Assembly: GCA_942159475.1 (NCBI GenBank)
Contig: OW804094.1
Span: forward strand, 56,664,966-56,728,965
Direction: 5' to 3'
Length of the DNA stretch: 64,000 nt
Source: Sthenelais limicola
Lineage: Eukaryota > Annelida > Polychaeta > Phyllodocida > Sigalionidae
Shown: piece by piece, positions 11,101 through 24,969 of the stretch
Position numbering within the stretch: position 1 is the first letter of the stretch
Layout of the letters: every line of letters begins with the position of its first letter
Notes under the pieces: model-generated
Seen by the model: the letters and a program-made list of their open reading frames with translations, nothing else
What the model was told of the DNA's origin: nothing
The model's database searches: none
Program-made: the position numbers and the translations under genes

Positions 11101-14100
11101 AAATGAATCGTGACAGTTGCATTGAATACCTGCCAACTTTATCTTCACTGGCGTGCTAGAATCCTGTCTCTCCGACATAAATGGGCCTGGATGATCCGGC
11201 GATGACAGTAAATGGAAAGTAACTTCGCAGTCTATTCTCACCCAATTCTCCATATCATCCGAATCCCTTCTCATGCTAAGACAATACTGTTCATTGAGGA
11301 TCGATGCATTAAAATTCCCATTTTCTTGTACTACTGCGATCAGTCTACTTCCATTTAGTTAATCACGCTTCACTTATGTTTCCGTAGTCGCCTCTAAATG
11401 TCTTCTGGGTGATGATGAACATTTGGTTAACAATGAGTTTGTCTGCGTTCAGGAAAAACACGCAAGAACAATGTGGGAGGCAGTTGTTACTGTCCCTAAT
11501 GTGACATGGCAATCATCTATTCCAAGACAAGTAGGAGTGGCAGCCATTGAAAACTTAAAGAAAGCATGAGTATTCATGTCCGCTAAAGTAGGTGTATATA
11601 ACGCGATCAATAACAAGGTCCATCTCTTTTAGAAAGCTTGGGAATTTCTCGAAGTCCAGTAAAAGGGAGCCAGGTGATTCTGACCAAAGATATAAGACGT
11701 TCCACTTCACAGTTATGTCTGAGATGTCAAGATAGCGATCGCTTCTGGATGATAACCCCAGGTTTTGTGAACCTTGATTTACCTAATTCTTAGTCATAGG
11801 CATATCTGATTTGCCTGCTACAAATCCCCAATTTCTGGTCAGAAATCTACAAGGCAGTCACTGCTCTTCCCAAGGGAGCCTTGAGGCAGATAAATGGCGA
11901 TAAGCTGATATCATTATTCCACCATACTCACGATACAGGCAATGATTGCCGATTCGGATTCTCCTCTGTCCACTGGGCTGGCCTTATCGCCCGTAGCAAC
12001 GGGCAGCTAACGTCTCCCCCGGGATATCTGTAAGGCGGCGAAAATGGAACAGGAACATAACGGCATGAATCAGTTGCAACGTGCGCCAGCACAGACAGCT
12101 TTGGGATGAAGGCAAGGCCTGTCCCGGGGGACGAAACTAGCTAAGGGCCCTGCGACCATTCATAGGATGTATGCCGCACCCCTGAGTAAGTGGCAGAAGC
12201 AATAAAAAGCTTGCTTAACTTCCGACACTTTCAGTCTGTCTCATGTATTCGCTACAGCCACTCAACCTCTCCCTCTGTCCCACATGTTTGGACCAATGGC
12301 TTCCTTGAAGGTGACGACGTGGCTTTCCCCAGGGGCAGCTCTATCTGGTTTCTTGGTCCACTTAGAGTGAATTAAGACTCGGGGAGCTGTCCACTCACCA
12401 TCCTAATGGACAGTGGGCAGTCGGAGCGGTCCTCAGAGGCCAAGTGACCACCTTGATAGGCCATTTGTATTGGTCAGGAATAGGAATGCAGCTGTGCGAT
12501 ACTGTTGTAGGTCCCTGGTGTGTAGGGGGAAGGCAAGTACCTAGACCTGAGTCTTTGAAAAGACCCATCACATTAGTAATGAGTTGCCCCCAGCTGGCTT
12601 TGTGGGCTCGAAATAAGTACACAGCCACCTCTTGAAGTAATAGTTACAAAAGAAATGGCTTCCATTTTACAACTCATGATCAGCATAATATATATGAACT
12701 CGGCTTAAACGAGGGAGTAAGCTCTGTCTCGGTGTTTCTGAATCAAAGACGCTGTGTCGTGCGGTCTCTTGAGGGTTGAAGGGATGCAGTCTTTTGATTA
12801 GATTCTTCATTGATTATATTCATGAAGGTACACAGCAGCTGGTTCTGTGGTGCTAGTTGATCCTTATTTTTTATTTTCTGTATTCAATCAGAACAATGTC
12901 TCGTGTACCCAAGCCTGCAGATGTTCATTCATTGATTACCATAAGCATACGCCTATAGGACACTCATGGACACCTAAAATCTGGTAGAATGTTATCAAGC
13001 CAACGCAAAAACATCAGCTTTATAAGCGGGCTTTATGCAGTGTCTCGACTTCGGTATGCTCTAGTGGCATTGATCCAGATGCTCTGTGTCAATCTTGGGT
13101 CCATGTTCTGTAGTTCCTTTATGCAATAAATACCAGAGCAATCAATCCCTGACATGTATACACAAATACAGGTGGGACCCAGGTGGTTTTTGTCGACGGT
13201 CTTCGTGAGACTCAATTGCCAAGCGCCCGCCCGTTTGTTTCTGTTCTTTGAGGACCTTAATGAAGCAGGTTTAGTAGGCAAGAATGGGACACATAATTAT
13301 ATACGGCGTCTCAAGATTGAGGTCTCTATCCACAGTCTCTTTGTCACTGGCTCAGAAGAAGCAGCGTTTTGCTTTTTGGATCCCAGAAACCACTAAAAAT
13401 TAGTATTCAATTGTTAGCAACAGTGGGCCTTAGAAGTGGACAGTGGAATTATAGAATATATTTACTAGAAGGAGCATACATTTGCTATACGTCGATGTTT
13501 GGATCTAAAACACGTTTATTTTAGAAATGATTGATAGTCACATATCATATAGAGAATGGTTTACTCTTCTTAGATAGAAGTATTGATTCTATTTAAAACT
13601 TCTATGAAATACAAAATACCAAACTTCAATGGAATTTTACATGACCAAAGGATAAGCCACTTTCTTGTCCTACAAGGAAGAGATGCTTTCGCATATGCTA
13701 CCTCTCCTAAATAAGTACCTTTTCATGCTTACTGTTATCATTTAATATTTCATTTGATGTGTAATTATAGGTAAATAACCTAACAATACATAATATATAC
13801 TTGCATCTATATTATAGCAGTGGGTTAGCATTATGAGGTGTGCTACTGAAGTCGTGGCTAATTGAATGTTTATTCACTGCTCGATGGCAGCTTGGACATA
13901 CAACGTACTTAGATTGGATTAATTACAGAGGACTCAGAACCTTGCATACTGAGTCATGCAATATAAACCTCCTTGATGAAGTAGAGACTGCCCTACCATA
14001 AATACTCTATGACAACTTCGAACTCTAGCCCTCATTGTCAATGGCTTGGCCCACTTAGTATTGACTGAGTTAGATTACTCATGAGATGAAGCTCTGGCCT

Positions 14101-17100
14101 TTGACTTTGCTTATGATATACTAACATTGCTTCTGGCCCTTGTTTATGCCGTAAATGGATCATCATGCTATGATTGCATGAAAGCTGCTGTACGAGACAT
14201 TTTACTGATATACGTTACACCTTCAGATATCTGATATAGACGTTAACATGAAACCAAAACTTTTTGTTTGATCAGGATACCTTCTCCTTGACCTACGATC
14301 TTTTGAGGAGCCCCCATGTGCATGGTGAATAAGCTGCCTGTCTACAGGCTGCTTTGAACCCAGAGTTTGCTATATCATGTGGGCGTAGAATGAGGATGGA
14401 GACAGGTCGCATCCTCCCCAGGAATAAGTAGAATATAGGATTGTAGAATAAAAGCAGGAGATACCACTGGTTCTCCCAGTTCCAGTTGTGATGCTATTGA
14501 CAAGACCTAAGTCCATCAATACAATCCTGGCTTTTTGTAACATAGTAAGGACGACGCTGGGAGTGAGGTGCATCTTCGAATGTTTGTGGCACGGTGCTGT
14601 CAGATAATCAGATACTCTCTCATGACAGGGATACAGATGTGACCCAGGAGAAGTGTAACTCAATCGCTTCTTCAACTTATACTGTGTTGTAACATAATCA
14701 TGCTCGCATGATCATGCAAATTGTCTGACAGCCTGCTTCCAGTGACACGTGGCATTATTGCCAATGCAGCGCCACTTTTCTATATACAGTCACCCTCCTG
14801 TACACGGAACTTGGATCCGTATATATATCCATTTTTCTGTCCAGACCGCAATGCCCTAGCCATCAAATAAAGCTATACATGTCTGTGTATATGTATATGG
14901 AATTTTGGTGGTACATTTGGTACAAACAGTCCAATTTAATTCCAAAATATAGAACCTACATATTGACATTATGGAATTTGTCAGACGATGGAAAATATTC
15001 ACCTTACATGTGAGAAAATGGGACTAGAATGGATTGGTTCTAACCATTTTGAAAAAGGCTATGTGAAGCTCTTCATATATTGTTTTCAAATTCTCCCCTT
15101 TTCCCAGACATGACAAGCATGGTTTCGAATTTTTTTGGTAGCAGCCGACGGTTTGTTACCACTGATCGGCAGGATATTATCTTAGCTCACGTTTTAGTCT
15201 GGACCGTGTTACTTTAATGATCAGGCCTCTGTATAAATTAAAGAATTCGAAACCAGGTAAAATGAAGGTATTCAAATGCGGGAGGATTGAAGATATCCTT
15301 TTATCTTCATAACGATCTTAGAGTCCTGGCTGCTCTGGCCATTCATTGAAAGTTGAGGCATCTCCATTAGCCGCAGGTGGTGGCGTATGCTGGGGTATCA
15401 CTGATCACCTTTCATTGAACCGTTATCCCACATTTTGTGACGTATTTTAGAACACATCCCTACTATTCAAGGCTGCTTCAAGACAAAAAGGTCATCCAGT
15501 GCAGCGTTCAATGGAAAAATAAATGGCATTACCCGCCTGAAATAGAATTTTAAAGGATAAAAAGGTACCTTGGGTGGACTACACAATAGATTTAACCAAT
15601 GGAAGCAGTAAGGAATGGGTGAGGGAGACCTAACTACCTCGATACCATGTCCTCCGGGCACAAAAGGTATTGATTAGGGCAATTTTCTTTTCACTTTAGG
15701 CGCCTTACTCCAGGTGGAGAGCCTGCGTGGTCTGTTTACAAACACATAATCATTCCCAGATTACGTCACATCTGTAACATTCGAGTAACGAAGCTAAAGT
15801 TTGAAATGAAATTTTAAGCTGATATCTATAATCATATAATCAGCCGCCATTAGAGATTCAGAAGGTTTCCACCGAACAAGATTGCATTGCATGCCTTGAG
15901 CAAATAGCAGAGAGCAAATGTTTGCGGGCGAAAGGCTGGCTCATAAATATGCAAATATTCAAGATTGAATCGAGTGAAAAGATTCACCCTGAGCCATTGC
16001 AAAAACAGCCTACTGAATTAATCGCCATTGTGGACAACCTTTTGTGCGGTTGGCTGAGTCGAGTTTCTTCCTCACGCCCATTTGTGAGTCAAATCGCGCC
16101 TTGAGGAGTGTGAAAGGTCTCAGATTGGAGATCGGAGAAACGAGAGGCGCTTACGCCCCCTACGGTGATCTCTGACTTTAGGGTGTGTCCGAAGGAAGTG
16201 CCATCATCGGGTGGTGACTAGGCAGAATCATGGCATCCACGTTGGGGCTAATTAGAGGGCCATCACAGGGCGGTGGGTGTGTGAAGCCGGTCACTCGCGG
16301 TCAATGGCTGATTGCATCCGGCCCGGCAGCAATCCAAGAGCTAGGAACTGCCCCCTTGGACTGTAGGGTACACTGAAGCATGCCCGACCCCCAACTGATC
16401 AGGCTGGCACCCAGACCCTCATGACATGATCCTCCCACCTCTCACAATGAGCCTTATTGATGGCTGATGAACTGGCGCCCACCAGATCCTCGCATTTGCA
16501 GTCCAACGCGCCCGCCCAACGAGACTTGATCCTCTTGGCGCCATTAGCTGAGTTCGCTTCACACTCCTTTCTGGTCTACAGCAGCAGATCCCCGCTGGCT
16601 TGTGTGATTCCACTTAGAACTCGCCTCAGACTCTTCCCGGAGAAGGAAACCTTATGGAGGCAGTCAAGAAGGTGACATGCTTAGGGTCAGGGGCTTTTAC
16701 CTCGTGAAACTGGCATGGATAATCGGTGCCAGAAACACTGACTGTGTCATTAGGGGGTAATCTCGGGGTGATCAGGTTTCTTACAAAGCCCCTCGCTTAG
16801 GTCACAAAGTACACGCAATTGGCTTTATTGCGGTATTGATTCCAAATAATATCAGTGCTAGTTTTTATCAGACCAGCATAAAAATCTTCAATATACTTGG
16901 TATAATACTGCCATCGATGTGATTGCCAATACGAAATATTTGATCGATTGGATGATGTTCAAGCTCTGCCCATATGTTCCAACCATAAACACACAGGGAA
17001 AAAACACATAGACCAATTAGACCATTGTTATAATATTAGAATGCATCGGTCATATAAGCTATAAGAAGATTCCTGCTTTTGCAAAACAGTGCACCCAGAT

Positions 17101-19304
17101 ATATTTTACAGGTCAGAGAAGGGACAGATAGATCACAAAGACTCTTCCGTAAGATTGCACAGGGAAACTTGGCAACCTCACCTACCCCTTAAATCCCTCA
17201 TAAGCCCTGAGGACTGGCAGTTACATAGAACTTGGAAGGTTTATGTTAAACGTTATCCTGTTTGCCTACGGGTATCTGACTGAAGGGCGTAGTGGATCTT
17301 TTCCCCAACCAATGAGTCACGCTCAGGGCTTGACACAGAGAGTGCCTGAGCCATCTCAGAAAAAGCATCCGGGCTGGAGGACAATGAACACTGAATACCA
17401 ACTTCCAGCCAGTCGGTTTGTCCCATACAGTAACCAGCCCCACTCTCAATATGCAGAATCACATCAGGTCTGGGCATGCCAAATGATTCTAGATTGACAC
17501 ACTAATCCGCAAGCCAATCAGTTTGATCTGAGGGCCCTGAATTGCATTACCCTGTACCCAAAGTCACAATTGCATCGAGGAAGCGCAGCAGAGGGAGAGT
17601 CCAGCTCGTGGTCTTGCTCCCCTTGACCTAATTGCCCAACGCGCTATTGGCCTTTTAAACCCAATTACTAGGAGGGGAACTACCGATAATACCTGCATGA
17701 ATACGGTAAGCGGGTGGTCGAGGGGACTCTTGTGCTTCTAATGCCTGCCGCCCTACGGCCAAATCCAGAAAGCTGCCATCTGTAATACGCAGGGCGACAT
17801 TGAGACTACTCCAGTCAGGAAATTGGTCTCGGTAATGGCGAAGGTCCTGAAGCGAATCGTTCTAAGAATGTAAGACGAGGGCTAAGAATCGATGGTCGCC
17901 AAGCTTCCGAAGGGAAACAGATGACAGTCATGCCAAGAGTTCCCCTATACTTATCAGTTTGGTTTGGTACAAGGCAGCTTTGACGGTTACCAATACAAAG
18001 ATGTCAACTTGCATTTCTGTAAATGTTGGTATAGGTATAGCGCAGAACCTTAGATCCACTGTGTACTATAGAACACAAAATGTACTCATACAATAGTTCC
18101 ATATCAAAGATCCCGAACCTGTTTAATTGCCTGAGTAATGTCGTTGTAATGTTTATGATGCAGATTACACTATCACAATTTGCTTTAACCTCTATCAATT
18201 ATAGCACACAGCAAGCAACACAATTTGTACTAATTAAACAAGTGCACACCAAATTAAGGGAACGCTGTTTCTATTCATAGGCCAGTGTAAGTCGTTGGTC
18301 TTATCGACTCTTAAAGCTGCACTCTCAGCTAACATCAGTCAATAACTGAACATTTTAATTACTTTTTGTTCTATTCTTTTGCAACCCATCGTAAAGTCAT
18401 TTGACCAAAATTTGGGAGAATTTTGTCAAGTTATGTTACTTTTAAAACGTCCTCATTTGTATTTGGAAGACCCGCAAAAATCCTCTCCTGCGGATAATTC
18501 ACTTATCATCGCTCACCGACGGCCGGTTTTTTCTCTCGTCCAATTCGACTTCAAATTCTTGTATCAACATTCTAACAGCAGCAGAATATTGATAAATTCA
18601 GTCCTATAAGTCATAATATGAGTAAATTTAGTAAGATTTTGTTTGCCGTAATAGCTTTAATGCAGCTTTAAATGAACACCTGTCTTATGGATCTGCCTAT
18701 ATATTTGAAGCGTTTCATTTTTTTCAGAACAATACGTAAATAAAACCTTCTAGAAAGAAGTCTTGGGGGTAACATGCAAAACAAAATCATAGGGCTTCCC
18801 GGATCCACTTTACTTAAAAGTTCGGCAGGAACTGATAGGAATTCAATCTTAATCACTTGGTTTATTGGGCCAACTCGTTTCGCTTTGAAGTATAAAAATG
18901 ATAGCAGTGGAAATTTTACAAGTTCAAATATTTCCATCAATAATCATAACAAGAGCTTTCGCCTACAAAGAATAATTGCTCGTTGCTTCTCCTACTAGTG
19001 GGACTTTTTCTCCCTGGTAATTGTCAACAAATGGGGATCGGTGGAGCCATGCTCTGCCACATTGGCAGTTAATGAAAACTATTTTTAACTGGAGCCATTT
19101 TCGTGAAATCGGATATTGATTCACTCGCATCAAATTTATTGATTAGGATTGCCTGATCCAATAATCGCTAGACATTACAATAACGCAATATCATTGAGAT
19201 TGGGTGTTCGATGGTCTGCACCGAGGCAGCGCTTTAAGGAAATGACAGTTATCCTAATTAGTGGCAACAACTGACCTGTAATTCGATTCTATTTTTGTCT
19301 TTAG
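8146..19304 (+). other. Receptor intron 1 (11.2 kb)
   Basis: A long first intron with GT-AG ends. No additional phase 1-1 exon with recognisable domain content was found. It is mostly AT-rich, with mildly GC-richer stretches around 10140-10660 and 16050-16700. ORFs there, including a 174-codon one on the minus strand at 10141-10665, look like chance products of the base composition. Confidence 0.7.
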
Positions 19305-19589
19305 GTGTGAAGGAGTACTGCCACCTGGACACGTTCAACATCTCCTGCGGTTTAAACCATGTGATTGTGATGGAAGCAGCCAAGTACGGTAGGATGAAAG
19401 TCGGACCATGTGTAAGAAGAAACCTTGGCTATTTGGGATGTTCTATGGACGTGTTACGCTACATGGACATGCGATGTTCAGGAAAACACGCATGCAAAGT
19501 GAACATTGTTGAACTGGCAAAAAAGGAAATGAAGCCATGTCCAGATGACGTGACTTCGTACCTTGAGGCGAGTTATAAATGTGTCGAAG
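19305..19589 (+). CDS. Receptor exon 2: SUEL / rhamnose-binding (Gal_lectin) domain
   Basis: This exon encodes exactly one SUEL-type lectin domain, residues 44-138 (95 codons, phase 1 at both ends). All eight cysteines typical of the family are present (49, 58, 79, 89, 101, 107, 122, 136). The YGR motif is intact at 71-73, and the Cys-Ser-Gly-x-x-x-Cys block (101-107) and the final YL-x-x-x-Y-x-C block (129-136) are clear. The usual DPC motif before the last strand reads KPC here (120-122), a change at a sugar-contact motif. Asn55 is in an N-I-S glycosylation sequon. Known members bind L-rhamnose or D-galactose as egg lectins, or protein ligands in latrophilin and EVA-1, so the ligand cannot be assigned. 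The acceptor is tttag and the donor gaag before gtaagg. Confidence 0.92.
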
Positions 19590-22500
19590 GTAAGGAATCC
19601 ACAAAAGGACTATATGACGTGTAAAAGAGTTATTTGCTTGCTATGCCATCGAGCTTTTTTTGTTGATGTTTGATACGAATTTGAGATTCGATGGAAGCCA
19701 ATAGCCTCCGGCAATTCCCTTTAATAATGGAAAGATTCGATGGATATTAAAAAGCAGTGCCTGCTTTCCCCCTGGGCTGTTATTTCCACTAGTGAGGCCC
19801 ACACGCCATTAATTTTAGGGGAACACCTTTCGTGCAGGTTTTGTCTGAGTTGGGGTGATATAGATTGAATAGACAATTATTTGGTGAGGTTCATCAGGAG
19901 GGGGTCGAAACAGAACAATGAAAGAGACAGGATATTAGAAGCTTTGCCTTGCTATAAAAAAAAAGTCAAGGGAATGACACTAGTTGTTCAAAAGCTAAGC
20001 AATAAATAAAGAGAGGCTTGATTATTATACTTGATAGGCGCGTGTGCTCATTTGATTAAAAAAAATCCATTCAAGGTTGCAATGTGTTTGGATTAGAACA
20101 GGAGCTTATAACGCATGCATATTTCTGAAACCAAACTATTTTTTTATTTAAAAAAAAAGGTATTTTCGAAGATATCTACAATAACAAAATTTGACTTATC
20201 AACCTAAATCCATAGATCCATGGGGCCGGAAAATCTTTCCTGTCAAATTGTTCCCTTTATAGCCCTGCATCAGACACCAATCGATGGGGTAACCAAGTTA
20301 ACCATTGAAATATAATTTGGAAAATAAAATAGTGTCTACCCCGTTAAAGGACACAAATTTGTACTGCTTGATAAACACGTCATATCACATCAAGAAGCCA
20401 GCCAGTGACGAAGTTGCAAGTGTAAATTCGATTTTGTGTTTTATAGAAGCATAATTATGTGACTACTGATTTTCCCTCGTTAAATCGGCTGCGGTGCATG
20501 TATCACAACAATTAGCGCGGAGGAGATGGCAATGGGAGATTGTAATGAATTTATAATCAGTCCCGTCGGTTTGGTTAGCTCCATGTTGGAAGTGCATCCA
20601 CCACGATGAGGTATCATTCGAATTGAACCTTTAATTGCTGAGATGAAAACATCGTGTGGTCTGCGAAGTAATCAATTATCAATTGTCTACTGTTTAATTA
20701 TACCAGCATAGAACACAAGTACACATATCGAAATATTCACGGGGCGCGTCGCCAAAAGTGACAATTTTGATTGATCTGTCAATGGCCTCGGGCAAGTTGT
20801 AAGTTATTAATAATGAAGGCACCATATGACAGGCCAAACAGCCGGCTGGCAATGGGGAGGGAAGCATGTTCAAGCAACTGTTGCTCATTAAAAATATCAA
20901 TGCGCCGGCCCCGCAAGGTATCCAGGTGTTTCCCCAATTGGCTAGCACTCACACCTTCATATTGGAATCTGATTGAATCAAAAGCATGGTGTTTTACTAG
21001 TCACGTAACATGAGTTATTCAGTGCCTATTGTGCATGTAACGCCTCGCTCAAGTTACCAAAGGGACCACCCGAGGAGCAGTATTGACCAAGATTAACCAA
21101 CGCCCATTTTAAACTTACATTATTGCATCACAAATTGATGGGTTAGTAGCATATGAAATGTGGCGTCCTGCTATGGTTTGTTGTCAATTATACTACGGGA
21201 GACTTAATCACTTCACAAGGGGCTTCCGTGGTTGATGGATTAAAGCTTTTAATTAGTATTCATTAGTAACTTAATCACGGGACGGAAAACTATAATGAAG
21301 ACGACCTTGCTTTTTGTTTCTTTCTCAATTAACAATTTATAATGCAATATTGCTTATGTTAGCTTTGAATGTAATCGTCGTACAATTATAAGGTGCCCTG
21401 CAGCTATATACAGTCATAACAAGAAGCAATGTTTTTTTTTAGAAATAGCAATCTTCTAATTGAGGTATCGGGTGTTGTGAAGTATATTACTCACGTTGTC
21501 AACACAAATTCGCATGTCTTGCTAGTCTGATGATCGGAGTATAAAAAGATAATGAAGTTCGGTTGGGCTATGCACGATTTCTTCCCTGACTAAGGGCATG
21601 ATATCATGTAGATTACAGGGAGCTCAATTTCTATCGGCGGGATTCACCTGCCCCGACAAAGCCAAGCAATTCATCAACACAGCTTTTAAGTCCCTTGGGT
21701 TTGTTAATATTGAAGGCGTATCAATAGACAGTGAGTTTTAACATGACCAGGCCCTAGATCTGTGTTCTCTTTACTGCCTTGTTTCACTGATATCACTTGA
21801 GGTCTAATTCTCCCTATCATGGCACCATTGTCCTGAAGCTACAGGACATGAGTGAACCTATGCCTTCTTCGACTGGAGTTCAGTTAGGTCCGAGAGGCGG
21901 ATAAGCACATGCCTAGTGGCCTTGCCACACCCGGGCTATAAAGCCAATTAATCCGAGAAGGATTAAGGTCAGGTCGTTGCTCGAGTTCCTCTTTCATTCT
22001 CTGCCTAAAGCAGTATTGAGCCACAGTGGAAATATGACCGCTTCTGCTCCACAGGTCAAAGTAGCGCAAAGAAATCCATGGGAGAATACAGTCACTTCCC
22101 TCTAATGGAATAACACAATCACAACCCTCCAATCAATTCTGATTTGATGCGTTTTCAAACACCCAAGTTGCAATGTTTGATCTTCCCAAGGGCGGAAGCT
22201 TCAAATATTTTCTCGGACAACATAATTGACCTGAGTAAAGGGGGTGAGATGAAGGCACGTTTAATGTCGGTTTGTTTATCGGAGATCCCTGCGGTATGAA
22301 ACGCCTTTCTCTGGGAACAATACTTTCTCTGGGAACAATACTTTTCTGTCAATCCCCATATAAAAAGAGTATTCGGAAGTGTGCCTCTTTTAATTGTTTT
22401 AGCATGAACATAACTGGGTGTGGGCTAAATAAATTTGGAGAAATGCTTCCAAGAAGCGCCTAACCGTATTACGTCAAGATAGAAACGCATACACGAGCGC

Positions 22501-23536
22501 TTGTTCAGCCAAGGATTCCTATCGTGATCGGGCCTCGAGCTACATCCCATGAAGTAAATGAAATTTCATGTCATGGCTCGGGCACTCTGAACGTTCCACG
22601 GGCCTGAGTGAGAAATCATTTCTGAAGTAAGCCCCAAGACTCATCAGGCCCTAAGCACACTGGAAGCCATGGAGGAAATCCGTATAACAGGAAATCTCTG
22701 TGCATGCCTAGACGAGTGTTATTCAACGAATTGTCTTCCATTGGATGCACACTTCCGAGCATTATAATAGAGACTATAGTTCTCTTTTCGAAACCAGGAT
22801 CAAGCCTGATCAGATGAAAAGCATTGGAAGTGAACCCTGTGCAAGCCACCCAAGCTTTTCTAACATTCTTTATGCAGACGAGGGTTCTATTCTACAGTAG
22901 TTGCATGTCGCACTGCATTAACTCGAGCGTGAGTCGACTGCAATTCTTTGTCAGTCTTTACAGTCTTGGGTAAGTATCATTGTCTTCCCTGAAAGCCGTC
23001 GGCTTAGAGATCATAGATCATTGGGGCAGGTGTTATTTAATATTACCAGATACCCATGGCTTTACTGAGGACCACCCAAGCCGAGATCATTTTTGTCCGT
23101 AGCTAACTGAAGTACCTCTTGGTCGCGTTGGTTGAATAAGACCACGTCTCACTACAACCGTTCATCAAATCACAACCTGCTTTCCCTCCCACATCTTAAA
23201 AGCCTACTTTGCCTTTCAAATTTTTAAAGAGCAAATTTTATGCGAAATGAGAGCGTCTCACGCGATATGTGTCATTCGCTTACCATAGTGATTTTAAATA
23301 CGCGGATTGATGTGAGTAATTTAGTTTGGCTCTGGTCTTGCTTCATTGAGGACATGATAAGATGTCCCTTTCATTCTTTTCTTTTTGTAATGGCGGAGAA
23401 AGAGTGTAGCTTTGTCCACCGATTATGCATGTAATTATGTGGCACTCGAAATTGTGTAACTAGATTATGGACCACCCGTTTCCCCCTTTAAAGGTAGTGA
23501 AAGCTAACGTATTTATGATGTGTTCTATTGTTGCAG
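19590..23536 (+). other. Receptor intron 2 (3.9 kb)
   Basis: GT-AG intron between the lectin and CUB exons, without visible coding content. It carries a perfect two-copy 18-bp tandem at 22305-22340. Confidence 0.75.
22305..22340. repeat. Perfect 2 x 18 bp tandem repeat
   Basis: The 18-base unit ctttctctgggaacaata occurs twice head to tail without a mismatch, which suggests a recent slippage duplication inside intron 2. Confidence 0.9.
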
Positions 23537-23938
23537 TACGCTCGGGGACCCGCCATAGCTGCCAACACAAGAAACACGTTGATGTTCCTGCAACCAGTGG
23601 ATTTCTTGCTTCTGTTACCGCATCTGAGTACGGATATGGGAGCCCCAGATGCCCCTGGCTAATTGCGGCCAAACCTGGGCAAAGAATAAACATTACACTT
23701 CATAATTTCGCCAGATATCACTCAAAAAACACCGGAATGGCGAGTGACCAAATAAGGCCCGATGCTTGCTATGAGTTCGCGTCCGTCAAAGAAGGAAAGC
23801 CACATAAAAATATTGTTGGATGTGTCGGAGAAGATCGTCAAACTCATGTGTATACCTCAGTAGGGAATAGTGTGGAAATTAACGTTCTCGATAGGATTAT
23901 ATCTAGTGAGGCCGTCCAGTTTATGATCGAATATAATG
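23537..23938 (+). CDS. Receptor exon 3: CUB domain
   Basis: This exon encodes residues 139-272 (134 codons, phase 1 at both ends), one complete CUB domain. The order of landmarks matches the family: Cys147, SGFLAS (159-164), Y-G-Y-G then CPWLIAAKPGQRI (177-189), N-I-T-L-x-N-F (190-196), Cys216-Tyr-Glu-Phe, Cys234, then YTSVGN (244-249) and a final strand VQFMIEY (265-271). The four CUB cysteines are 147, 177, 216 and 234. Asn190 is a glycosylation sequon. CUB domains mediate protein-protein and sometimes glycan contacts, often with calcium; the calcium-site acidic triad is not obvious here. The acceptor is ttgcag and the donor aatg before gtatgt. Confidence 0.88.
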
Positions 23939-24074
23939 GTATGTATTGCATTCTATCCTATTCCCTTGTGACGTTTACCTAATTGCTTGGATATGATTAT
24001 GTTCCTGTAAAGCTTATAATAAAAGTAAAGAAAATATATAAATATTGAACCTATTTCATAATAGAGTACACTAT

Positions 24075-24111
24075 CCAGCTAGTGGGAACAATAATTGTTC
24101 CCACTAGCTGG
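24075..24111. repeat. Perfect inverted repeat, 18-bp arms, 1-base centre
   Basis: The arms ccagctagtgggaacaat and attgttcccactagctgg are exact reverse complements around a single a. The near-absence of a loop makes a cruciform or very tight hairpin possible. It lies 137 bases into intron 3, in AT-rich DNA. It could be a miniature foldback element, a structured intronic RNA or a protein-binding palindrome. Confidence 0.95.
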
Positions 24112-24125
24112 AGGTCACCATTATT

Positions 24126-24188
24126 ATTATAAAGGGAATTCTATATTTATTTGAATTGTATTTCATGTATACACTGACAGATATAATA
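24126..24188. repeat. Direct repeat copy 1 (about 63 bp)
   Basis: Starts attataaagggaatt and ends gacagatataata. It matches 24232-24296 at roughly 85-90% by eye, with a period of 106 bases, just downstream of the 37-bp palindrome. Confidence 0.8.
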
Positions 24189-24231
24189 TATAAAGTAATT
24201 CATAATACAGAACATATCGAGGAGGGAAAAC

Positions 24232-24296
24232 ATTATAAAGGGAATTATATATGCATTTGGATTGTATTTCATATGTATACACAGACAGACATAATA
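24232..24296. repeat. Direct repeat copy 2 (about 65 bp)
   Basis: Second copy of the repeat at 24126-24188, differing by a few substitutions and a 2-base insertion (catgtatac against catatgtatac). Confidence 0.8.
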
Positions 24297-24969
24297 TTGC
24301 CACCTTTATTTTCAATTACATTCTACTAGAAACCAAATGTCATCAGCACTGCGTAATGGTATCCAAGAGCCCATTAGTATTGCAACTCTGCGTCCTAACC
24401 GTCCCCACCGCGGGTTTCTTTAGTATTCTTCGCTATCTTCCGCTAATACATTTTTTCCCCAACTATCTTTTTCCCTTGGTCATCGTATGTCATGTCTCAT
24501 CGCAATAACAAATCGTGAACAACTGTAGCCCGTTTTAAATAGACGTCAATAGAACAATTGAATTGGATGTTGTAAAACAAGGGAAACACAAAAACACACT
24601 TAATCTTACTTCGATATTTCGATTATAGGGAAAAAACCTAATCGCGGGAGACATAACAAGGCTTATTACATTTTCAATCAACTTCCAATAGTCAGTGTTT
24701 TTCTGTAGATGCAGATGTTATCGCGCGACTGGGAGAGTGGGAGACAGTGGCAAGTTGGACGAGGGACATTTTTTCCCAGGCCTCCCTGATAAGATAGTAG
24801 AAATCTCGATTTCGTATACCCCAATGTGGTAATAAGCAAACGGGAGTCAGTCCCATCTGGGGGATGCTCATTCGGGCGAAGCCAATCTTCTTACAGTCAA
24901 GATGAAGTAGTAAATGAAGCTCGCAATTGAGCAGAAATCTCCGAGTCCCATATCGGGTGAGCCCATTAA

